From: Acanthococcus lagerstroemiae
Taxonomy: Eukaryota; Arthropoda; Insecta; Hemiptera; Eriococcidae
DNA length: 64,000 bases
Direction of reading: 5' to 3'
Assembly: GCA_031841125.1 (NCBI GenBank)
Contig: CM063113.1
Location: forward strand, 62,613,211 to 62,677,210
Shown: in pieces, positions 51,571 to 62,700 of the stretch
Position numbering within the stretch: the stretch's first letter is position 1
How the letters are laid out: each line of letters starts with the position of its first letter
Translations under genes and position numbers: made by a program
The notes under the pieces: generated by a model
Database searches by the model: none
Seen by the model: only the letters and a program-made list of their open reading frames with translations
What the model was told of the DNA's origin: nothing

Positions 51571-51595
51571 CTTAGACCATACAGTATGGTCTAAG
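51571..51595. promoter_or_regulatory. 25-bp near-perfect palindrome upstream of STX18
   Basis: Two 12-bp arms (cttagaccatac and its complement) surround one base, about 310 bp upstream of the STX18 start. The arms are flanked by short ccaattc repeats. It could be a dimeric protein-binding site or a chance hairpin; no factor is recognised. Confidence 0.4.
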
Positions 51596-51749
51596 ACCAA
51601 TTCAACAGAATAATAAACGACATCTACCGGATTTCATGAAAACTAGTTAGGGCTTGGGCGCGAGGCGCGGTAGTGTCGCTAAAGCCTCACTCACACTAGC
51701 GCTGTTTAATTCGCTGCGAATGATGAATGTGAGTCTCGGCTACTAGTAG

Positions 51750-51922
51750 TAGGGCTCTATAGTTTCACCTGGGTATACTAAGCCACCATTTTGGTTCATA
51801 CTGCGCCCGTCGATGCCGAATTGACTACGCGTTACGCTCCACATAGTCGGATTCGGCATCCACGGGCGCAGTATGAACCAAAATGGCGGCTCAGTATACC
51901 CAGGTGAAACTATAGAGCCCTA
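51750..51922 (+). mobile_element. 173-bp palindromic element, copy 1
   Basis: Nearly the whole element is one inverted repeat: arms of about 73 bp start with tagggctctatagtttcacc and surround a short centre that can itself form a 5-bp stem. It is flanked by an exact 7-bp direct repeat, ctagtag (51743-51749 and 51923-51929). No ORF. It lies between STX18 and dystroglycan. Confidence 0.88.
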
Positions 51923-52060
51923 CTAGTAGCCGACCCTAAAAAACGATGGACTCTTGGTCTTGGTGATAAGAACTAATCGTAAGTACGAACACAAACACGA
52001 AAACAGTGACGTCATGAGCAAACAAGCGAACGACATTTTTTCTGCTCCCTAACGTCTCGT

Positions 52061-52233
52061 TAGGGCTCTATAGTTTCACCTGGGTATACTAAGCCGACAT
52101 TTTGGTTCATACTACGCCCGTGGATGCCGAATCCGACTATGCGGAGCGTAACGCGTAGTCAATTCGGCATCGACGGGCGCAGTATGAACCAAAATGGTGG
52201 CTTAGTATACCCAGGTGAAACTATAGAGCCCTA
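52061..52233 (-). mobile_element. 173-bp palindromic element, copy 2
   Basis: Same family and same length as copy 1, but with the centre inverted, so inserted in the other orientation. The 7-bp target duplication is gtctcgt (52054-52060 and 52234-52240). It is separated from copy 1 by about 140 bp. Confidence 0.88.
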
Positions 52234-52240
52234 GTCTCGT

Positions 52241-53748
52241 TGGTCTAGTCATGGGAAGGGGTGTTGAGGTGAAGCCAACACTGACTTCCCCCACCCAGTA
52301 AAGCCGGGCTATTCGCCGAACTTCGAAGTTCGAATTACGAATGTTCGTCATTATGCCGAATATCTAGGGGTGTGTATGAGCAATATTCGACATTTGGCGA
52401 CTGTAAGAGGCACGTTCGCCGAATGCCGACCATTTTCCATCCGTTATCGGTAAATTGACGCGAGTCAAAGGAAACAATCCCAAAACATTGTCCGTTTGCT
52501 GAATTCACGCGTAGTGCGTACCGGACACCACGCGATCACTTGGTTATTCGAGAGCTTTTCCCTCCACACCAGCCTAGCATGGAAGTTGAAAATTTTCAAC
52601 TTTTGAGCTGGTAAGCTGTTTTGGTTCTTATCAGTAACTTGACGCGCTCCGTCTGAACATGAATTTGACTAGCATACTAGCTCGCGCACCAGCTTGTAAT
52701 TTCTCACGCCAGAGTACCAGCGTCGTGTGAACTAGGCTTTACATAAAACTTGATAACAGGACAGAATGATGATGAGATGAATAAGTATGCAATATGGAGT
52801 ACTGGAGAAGCCCAATACTCGATACCTCGAGATCATCAATCTAAGTCTTTAGGTGTTTTGGTACAATGGAATTACCTTTGCTGGATCATTGGCGTTTAGG
52901 CTGAATAGCCAGAGCCAGTGGGTCACTGCCACTCAAATTTTGGAAATCAGAGCTGATGATAACATTCAGGTAGATCTTGAAATATGTATAATAATTAGTT
53001 GCGCTATCGAAATGCATTTCGTTATCCTAAGACGGATGAGAAGTCGGTAATGAAAGAATCATTTGTATCGTTTGGCAACAGCTGCGTTGCGGTGTACGAA
53101 TATTACAAAGATACGGGTTTGTTACCTTTTGGATAGTTCAGTCACCTAGTAAGTTAACACTCTATACGGGTGGTCCGCCGCCGCTACATTATTATAATTC
53201 GCATCGTCTAAACGTCTTGTGACGCTTTTAAGAGTTAGTTATTCTAGTATTAGCGACCTATTCGAACACTATTTTGAATGATGCGGAAGTACGTAGTACC
53301 TCGTTTCATAATTTGAGAAATCGCGCCGCCGGTAACCTATATTAGCCGATGTCGGTGTTTTTAAGGGGACCTAATGTCAATTTTACGACAGCGCGTAATT
53401 CGCTTTTGGATTGAGGGAGGTTTTACGGTGTAAGGAAGAAGACGTGTTCTGGTTTTCGGGTGGTTCAAGTCCCGTATATTATAAGTGTCGTAGCTGGTAC
53501 CAAATGTAGTAGATCCGAGTATTGCTAATGATCTAGACTAGACGAAGAATCACGGTCCATGTACGCAATTACAAATAGGAATAAATTAAGATAAAAAGGA
53601 AGAAAGAGAACGGAATAGGGAAAAGATGCGGATTATTTCCGCGAGGAACTTACCGAAATCTGTTTGACTCATTTGCGTTTAACCCCGGCTAAACGTACAA
53701 TCGCTAGTGTACGGTATTACATTGGTACGCTCTATTGCATTGTTACAG
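52241..53748 (+). promoter_or_regulatory. upstream region of dystroglycan
   Basis: Non-coding sequence between palindromic copy 2 and the first coding exon of dystroglycan. The acceptor at 53747-53748 (tgttacag) implies a non-coding exon here, but I cannot pick its donor with confidence. No core promoter element stands out. Confidence 0.4.
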
Positions 53749-53760
53749 CGCAACTTCGGT

Positions 53761-56700
53761 ATGGCTTGCGTCCGTTTATTAAGTCCATTTTTGCTGGTCC
53801 TGCTCGGATCGTACCGAGCCAATTGCGTGGAAGAATCTTACGACGAAGATTCCCAATCGACTGACACGGTTGTACGTAAATTTTGGGGCATACAGGATAC
53901 CAGCACGTCGGTAGGCAAGTTGTTTCGGTATAAAATACCTGCGGATGCGTTTAAAGGAACCATCGTCCGTTATGAAGTAAGTACCTCGGCTGTTTCGATT
54001 CGAATAATGAACTACTAATACCTCGTCGGGTCAGTGATATCGATACTCGATGTATTTAAGCAGATAAAATGTTACAGGTTCGAGGTGAAGAGGAAAAAGC
54101 GTTACCCAAGTGGATGATATTTGATGAAGGACAATGTATGCTCGAAGGAGTGCCGTCTGTCAACGACATTGGTGACGTACGCATTAACGTGAAAGCGTAC
54201 GATAGTAAAGGAAACTTCGTCGCCGACATGTTCATCGTTGAAGTGTATCCATTGTTCGAAAAAGACGCCAGCGCCGAGGTAGATAACGTATTATCGTCAG
54301 TCTCTAAAATTATCTTTGACTACCCGGACACTAGGAATGCCAAATATTGCTCGTGCTTGTCAGTGACCCACCAGATGTCAGTCAAAAACGGGGATGCCAT
54401 CAAATGCATCCGATGTGGTGTGTAGCACTGATCAGTCAAGTCGAATCGAACCGATCGTGTACAAATTCGCGGAGCCCCCTTTTATCGATAACCGTTTTTT
54501 TTTAACCATTACTGAGGATTAAACCGGGCGAGTTCCGTTGATATTTTTTCTCTCCTTCACACCCCCATTCCCTCCCCGCATCTTCTTTGTGTCGATGTGC
54601 CGAACGTTTACGACGAGGATATACGAGTAGTCTAATCTGATTTGTTCCATTTACTTACAGAGAAAATGTAAAAAGGGAGAAGAAGCGATGATGATTTCCG
54701 TCACTGTCGATAAAAGTCTTGCGGAGATTTCGCCTTCGCAGAGAATATTGGCCATTCAAAAATTATCCCATTACTTGAATATAGTACCCGTGAGTACTGC
54801 ATCTCGTAATTAGTTATTATTATTGCCATTATTACTATTATTATTTGACGATCGTATTGAATCAAATATGTACTCGTATCATGTGGAATTGGCTCGCGCT
54901 TGTAGCTAGTATGTAATACTAGGGCTCTATAGTTTCACCTGGGTATACTAAGCCACCATTTTGGTTCATACTGCGCCCGTCGATGCCGAATTGACTACGC
55001 GTTACGCTCCGCATAGTCGGATTCGGCATCCACGGGCGCAGTATGAACCAAAATGGCGGCTTAGTATACCCAGGTGAAACTATAGAGCCCTAGTAATACG
55101 AGCGCTTCAGATTTAGTTCGTGAAAACGGTTAAACCCGTACTTGCCCGTACTATTCGTGTGGCGGGTACTCGTACTATACGCGAAAGAATACGTCCAGTA
55201 CGGATGCATATTTATTCATAGTACATAATAAATGTATAAGAATTGAAATGTACTAAAATTGGTACGCGTTGAATGCAGGGAAATTCGTGTACCCGTGTAC
55301 GCGTACTATCCGGAGTCCTAGTAAACTGCCTACTAGTGTAGAATGGAAAACGTTCCTCTCCTCTCCCCTAGCTAATTAATTAGAAATTTTTACTTAGGCT
55401 GGGTCTGAAAATGTGCCTCTTAGTGTAATGAAATTCGATTGGAAAGAGAATGAAAATATATAAAAAATGTATTTTGGTTTTCCCGGGCGTTTGAAATGTT
55501 TGAAGTTACCATTGTAAATTGAAAAAATTACGTTTTCTGGTCGGAAGAGGGAAAGAGCGATCGTAAACGTATTTTTCACACCTGTTGTACATTCGATCTC
55601 AGAATTTTACTGAAAGCGGTAATTCATTATCAAATGATTTCCAGATGTAGATTGAAGTTGAAAAGAACTTCATCCAAATCTTACTGCTTGTAAAAATTAT
55701 ATTCGTGCGCGTACACTCGATAAACGTGACCGTACTTATTTAAATATTTATTCGAATTTTTCAGAGTACAGTGTTACTTCTCTCGCAAACTATAGATGAC
55801 AACAGCCTGGTGGCCAACTCGATTTTGGCACCGCGTATTCGTCGGGAAACAAATACGTATCGAGATGTCAATTCGTCAGTATCGGTGCTCACCTGGCAGG
55901 TAATCGATGTCTGTATTCGTACCGTTTGATATTTTGGGTTCGGGTTAGGGATCAGCATTGTGTGCCGTAGCTACACGATCGTGTATCGCACGGCAATCTT
56001 CGCTAGTTGCAAGCCCCACTGCCCGTTGCATTTGTATCGAAATTGTTCCTTCTTATCGTCAGTGGCGTACCCGGTAAGGGATTAGTAACCTTTCGTCTCT
56101 GCTGGAAAATTTAGAATCCTCAGCAAATTGTTAACGTAAATCCACGAACATAACGATCGCGAACATCTCGCTCTGTTCACTTACGACCCTTTTCTGATTC
56201 TTCTTCCCCCGAAACAGGTTTTATTCCTGATTCGAAAATCTTTATTAGTTAGTTCTTAGCTGTCGACTTTCCTACGTCTTTTTCAACGGTGACTACAAAA
56301 ATGGCGACGAAGTGGGCGAATTTTTGTACGACGCGTGTTTACGTCGACTCGTCATATTTAAACGATCTATAATCGCGGAACACGAACACGAATCAGTCGG
56401 CAAATACTTTCTCGCCAAGTCGAGCATACAGCAACTGATTACGAATGCGTTTTACAAACGGTACGCGAGCGTGCTCGGTGTTTCGCTCTACGTCTTCCGG
56501 CCGAACCGATCGCCTATGTCTTGTACGCGACTCATTCGCTTGTGAACTGACATCGCCTAACAAACTCCATTACTCGTTTCCCATAATCAGGAGCTGCATA
56601 CGATTACGACAGTCGCTCGTTTGGTATTCGTATAAATAAGCGATGGTTTCCGTATCGTAACCTCGCTCAGTTCGTACATACTCGTATTTCAACTCGAAAA

Positions 56701-59700
56701 TTGTTCGATACGTGTTCGCAGATTGGTTGTAACGAAAGAATTTGGGCCGAACAGTTCAGAGTGGTAAAGCTGGTCAAGAAATACGTGCGTGATGGTTCGT
56801 TATCCAATATCCTTAACTTGCCTGTAACGCAGTGGCGTTTGGTTCCCAGTTTCAATCCGTTTAGAATACGAAGAGATGTGAGTATTTTTCGGTTAAACTC
56901 GATTCATTTTGCGGCTGTATTCCATACGCGACGTTTGCTGACTAAACTCGTATTAAAATGAAAAAATTTTCGGGACAGTCAAAATTTCAAATTTGAAGTC
57001 AAAATTTCATAATTTCCTTTTTTGGTGGAAAACCGAACACCGAAACATAGAGAATCGGTACACCTGGTGAGATTCCATTTCTCTTTCTCGAATGAGGAAG
57101 TAATAGGGAAAGCTTCCGACTACTCTTACTCCTCGCTCATTGAAAATTATTGTTTTGTTTTATTTTGCTTTTTATTTTCTTATTTTTAATAAAATTGGAA
57201 ATTTTGATTTTTGAACTCCGAAGACACGCATCTCCGTCAATCTTAGAAGTGTGGTTTGGGCCATCGAATTTGCCGCCAAATTTTTCATGGGAATCTATTA
57301 GAAAATCGATTCTGAACCACAAACGTCACATATAGGCGCACAGCCCGTCGTTTATTCTCGCGTACCTTTTCAGCTAGTAGATAGCGTCCTGTAACCCCGC
57401 CAGTTCGAACGAACAAGGCATTATAGCACAGGGCGTGTTACCATCAGATTTGAAAGATAAGAGACTGTCGTGTGCACGTCGTGAACAGCTTACTCAACAT
57501 CGTGCAAACACGTGGTTAGTAAGTGAACTGTGGTCGCACACTTTCCGTCACTGAGAAGGAAATCTAACGCAATAAACCGGTGGGGAAAGCAACAACAAAC
57601 TACCCCGACTAATCCTGTCTCGAAAAGGCGTGCGTCACAAATAGCCACCGCCAACATCCGGCACCTGATACGACAGACCGATATAATTTACGCACCAATA
57701 CAACTTTACATGTTATTTGATTTCTCTTCTCTCTCTTTTTTTAACTTTCATATTGGTCGCATTACTCAATTTCGTGACAGCAGAGTGGGCGACTTGAGAA
57801 CAGAAAGTTGTTTGTCTCTGTTGTATTGAAATTTTCTCAACGGAGTGCAAATATCGGACAGGACTTAAATTATAGGTACAAAAAATTCGAGATTTTATTT
57901 GAAAATCAAAAACAGACGCGTGCCACGAAGCCGATCAAAATTAGGCCTATTTTACGTAAGTTAGTTGATATGAAAGTATAGGTAACAGAAACTACGTTAC
58001 AGCCAAACGTAACTGAGTTTGTAAGTAAGAATATAATATTATACTGATTGTTGTACGATAAGAGTGCTCGGTCGTGTCGAAGATTTCCTCGTACGGTAAT
58101 TTCTTTATTCGCGTACGTACCTCGCCCGCAGACACCGGTTCGCAACGAAACGAAGCCGAGTTCCGTCGATGACAATGACGGCGACGAAGAGGATGACGAA
58201 GACGACTATCCTGAGGACGAAAATGATACTGACGCCGACGACTCGAACAACGAAGACGACCTTTTTTCTTCATCGGCCATTTCTCCGGCGAGTAATGTTA
58301 TGTCATCGTCGACTCCTGGAAACGTTAGTTTCAATCCAGCGTATGAAAATAATGTAAGTTGTCGTATCGTATCGTGTCTCACTATCGCAAATTTCGTAAT
58401 TTTCTAGTCGTCGTTCGCCTTAACCGTGTACGCGTACATAGGTCGCTGTCAATCTGTTCATTTGAAAACGGTTCTCTTTTGCTATGATTTTTAGGAGAAA
58501 CATTTGGTGGGAGAGAAGCGCTTCAACAATTGGACGAGCGAAGAATTTAGTTCTGGAAAAATGGACCCAGACAATGCTCTGCAATCGTCCTCGTTCGATT
58601 TGGATAATGATGACGAACAAGGAACTGTAAGTAGGGATATCATGATACGACCGATGATGAGCAGTATGGAATGGAATAGAATTTGTGCAGAGTAAATTAG
58701 CTTAGTCGTTGTAAAATGGTGTCTCGTATTTCTGATCTCGCCGACGCTATGATTATGCCAACCAGCTAAAGTCGTTCCTCATTTTATTATCGTTTATTCG
58801 TTTGTTTACTTATTTAATACGTGTTTATTTACTCACACGCAGGAGATTGTGCCATCCGGAAACGTGGACAGTGACATAGATGCTGCCCGTTCGAACGTAT
58901 CGTCCGTTTACGGAGGAGTTACACCCGAATTAGAAGTAGCCGGCGATCGATCATCGATAACGACTTCGAGCGTATCGTCCACGTTGAATGCAACCGAAAA
59001 TCTCGCTGCTACAACAACAATTGCGACGGTGACGCGGAAACGCGGTACGCTTAGGGTGAATAAGAAGATGGAGACGAAATATATTGAAGCTGGAAAACCG
59101 TACATGTAAGGAAGATTGTGCACGCCCACTCGGTTCTTATTACTGTACTACTACTACTACCACAACCACCACTACTACCTCTTAATTGTTGTACTCGTAA
59201 TTCGTGAGTAGTAACTAGTGTAGTAAGTGGCTGAGGCTGTTACGACAGGTTAGATTACAACGCTATAAGGCGACAAGTACGATCACCCTTCATTTTTCTA
59301 CATCACTTTGCTACGCGATGGCCCCTTTGAATCGTATGTAAAAGTAGTCGTCTTCAAATTCGTTTTGTGAACTACTTTTCTGTGTTTTGAACTGACAGTT
59401 TCGCGAAACGGTTGCAAATCCACTTGAGATTCCATTTTTAACGACATTCATCCGTAATTAATGTTTATTTTTCACAATTTGAGGTTCAGTCAACACCCGA
59501 ACCCAATTGCTAGTATTCGATATTTTCTTAAAAATCTTTCTATACCGGTACTTGAGATTTGACTGTCGACCAAATGTAATTTTCGCAAGAAAAATTCTGG
59601 CTACAGATACTCGGCGTTAAAAATGCAATCCGAAGTGGTTTCGCTCCAGTTTTTCGTCATTTCCAGATTAAAAACGTGGTCAAGTAGTTGGCAAAACGAG

Positions 59701-62700
59701 TCCGTCGATGATTTTTTACACGGGGTTTAAATGGGCCATTACGCGATAATGAAATGAAAAAAATGTGGTCGACGATCACACTCGTCATTTTATAATGCTC
59801 TTGTGGGTGTAAAGAAACGAAAGAGAAAGCGAGAAAACGAAAAGTAATCATCAGAAAAAGAAGAAAGAAACAATGTTGTTGCGAAACGTTCGTCATTATT
59901 CAATGGGGAGATGAGAAGAAGGGTCTTAAAGTTGGAAGTTTACCAGTCGTAGCAGAGTTTTTTATCTTTTCGAAATGCCTCCCTGCAAGTTTCTTTCTAA
60001 TGTAAAACGAGGAACGGTTTTCTCGGCGGAATTTTAAAGTATTGAAGAAACGCGTTGTCGTCATTGTACTGCTGTCAGACAAGTGAAAAAGCGAATAAGC
60101 GGTACATAGATCTACACAATCAGTGGGCGCAGCCCGAGTTAAGCGAGATTGCCTTTTTCGATCAACTCGGATCATCATTTTAATAACTTGTATAACCAGC
60201 GAATGACTTAATGTATATCTGCGTTGGTAACAGCTAGCAATTTTAGAGTCCCACAGACACGAGCGGGAAAGCAGTCCGTGTAAGGGCCTCCTTTTTCGGT
60301 GGAACAAAAATCCAGTTTTCGTTTTACGGAACAAGGCGGGATACAAAATGGCATATTTCTTCGCTAGCGAGATTAGCGAGACCTGCAACCAACTAAATTT
60401 CAAACTTTACAGCGGATCCGACTGTGTGAAAATGTTTTTTTCAATTTCTCACCCACCACGTTCATCTAGCAGTTGCTAATTTTTTTGCTGTTGGAGCAGT
60501 GCGTATCGCTGTGCTCGATTATACTTTTTAATTTGGTTCGATGCCTCGCTGAACGCTGTATAAGCGTACCGAATCATCATTTGTTTCTCTTCGGCATTTC
60601 ATGCCGATCAGTCAGTCGATTGTACACTTCCCCTCACCCCTTCGTGTTTGTCATTTCTTATTACTACTTTAATCGACGCGTTTTTTTCCCCCCTATTTCG
60701 TAGAGTGCAGATCCCGGAAGATATTTTCAAAGACGACGATGACGGATATACGCGTAATTTGAAGCTCACGTTAATTAAGCCGCAAACGGCGACGAAACCG
60801 GAAGCGTGTTCGCCTTTTACGACGTGGATCGAACTAAATGCCGAGAAGCAAACTGTGCTTATGCTGTGAGTACCATTTGTCTGTTTTAACAAACTGACCT
60901 AGTACAACGCCAAAAACTGGATGGAAAAAACTGATGTAGAAAGAAGATGAGACTCGACATAGATGACTGCAAGTACCGAAATTCGGTTAACGAACGTGCA
61001 GTGACAATGCTTGTATATGGTGTCAAATTGGCGTTTCATTAAAGACGGCTGATCCCCCCCCCCCTCCCCCAGAGACGCGAAGCTTTTTTTCCAGAAGTAG
61101 AAACTCAACTATTTTAGTAACAGGAAGCATATTTAAAATACATTTGGAGGTCGCCCCTCTCGCGCCGCCAACGCCTTCCTAGTGGCGTCTCATGCGGCAC
61201 TTGATTATCGATGATACGTCTACGTATATGCTTTAACTAGACCTCTGGCGATATCGCATCAGTCGGTTGCTATTTGCCCTACAGAATGGAGGGTCTGTCT
61301 GTAAGTAGTACATGTTCTTAGCCAACGGCGGGTTAATTTTCTTATTCTCGTCACTAGGGCTTCGCTCGATGCAATTTCAAAGTTGGAATCGACCATTATA
61401 GCGACTAATTCGGCGAACATGAGTGTCAACGATACATTCGTCGTGGATGTGCGCTTTCCTTCAACTGTGCAGAAAGTCAATTTCGAAATGTCGCTGCATT
61501 TTAGACTGAAGGAAGAGCAACAGCTAAATGTGAGCTTGCAGTTACAATTGCTGGAAGCGCTCGCCAAGCTGTATGGCGACGCGAATTACAATAAAATAAC
61601 TGTGCGCCACGTCAGTTGTGGCGATCCGTTCGTATTTACGTGGACTAACAATACTTTGCCGTTGGATTGGTGCGATAATGCGACTATTATCCGCCTACTC
61701 GACGTAAGTGCTTCGTTCCCTCATCCGTCGTTAATGATCGTACTAGCATAACCCGTAGATATTACGTGAGGTATTTCCTCTACGAAATGGTTAATTATCC
61801 TATCGTATAGCAGGGTCCTTTAACCCGGACGTTCGTCTCATCGGTTGCATTTCAACGAAATTAACGGAGTCGTATTACGAAATGTGAGTTCGTTTGTACG
61901 TATAATTATAGGTATTGACGGAAGAACCGTGGAGTACGAAAGTGAACAAGAACGCGAGCCAGATACTCGGTTCGTTAATAACGGTGGAGAAGATTACGTG
62001 GCAGGGCCGGGAACTGTGTGACTACATACCAGCCGCACGACTGCCTCGTCCGCCAAAACAGAATTACGCACCCATACTTCGTAATCACATCGACAACATT
62101 ACCGCTAAAGTTGGAGAATTGAAGGTGTTTCGCATTCCCGAGGTTGGTAATCGTCAACGAAATAATACTACGAATACTCGATATGACAGTATACCGGTTA
62201 GATACGAGTGCTAGGTAATTTTGTGTGCGTATATAGTTCCTATACATTTGCGTTCGTCCGTGCTCGTGTACTTGTATTCGATTGGAAACCAATGGAAATG
62301 GAGCGAAGGTACTGCGCGTTGAAAGTATAGAAGCAAAAAGATGGTACTGAGTGTAAACAGTTTAATACTGGACGGTACGTTGTTGAAGTTGAAAAACAAA
62401 GCACCGCATCGGCGCTGGTATCAATTTGCTCTTTATAGTAGCGACAACTAGCGACCTGATGAACGCGTTCTTTCCTACACGTTGCTTCAGGATACGTTTT
62501 ACGACCCCGATGTGAACTCTATAAGCGATTTGAAATTGAATTTATCGACGATGGACTCGATGCCGGTGCCGAACGAGAATTGGTTGCAGTTTGACGAAAA
62601 AAATCGTGAAATTTATGGACTTCCAATGAGCAGAGACGTCGGTACCAGTAAATATCAACTGGTGAGTCGCCCTCGCTAGTTGTGTTCGTTTAAACACAAA

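Noticed and set aside
54279..54425. Dystroglycan exon extending in frame to a stop at 54425
   Set aside because: A phase-compatible donor (gag|gtagat) at 54278 joins to 54661, where family-like SEA sequence resumes; the extension reads as intron.
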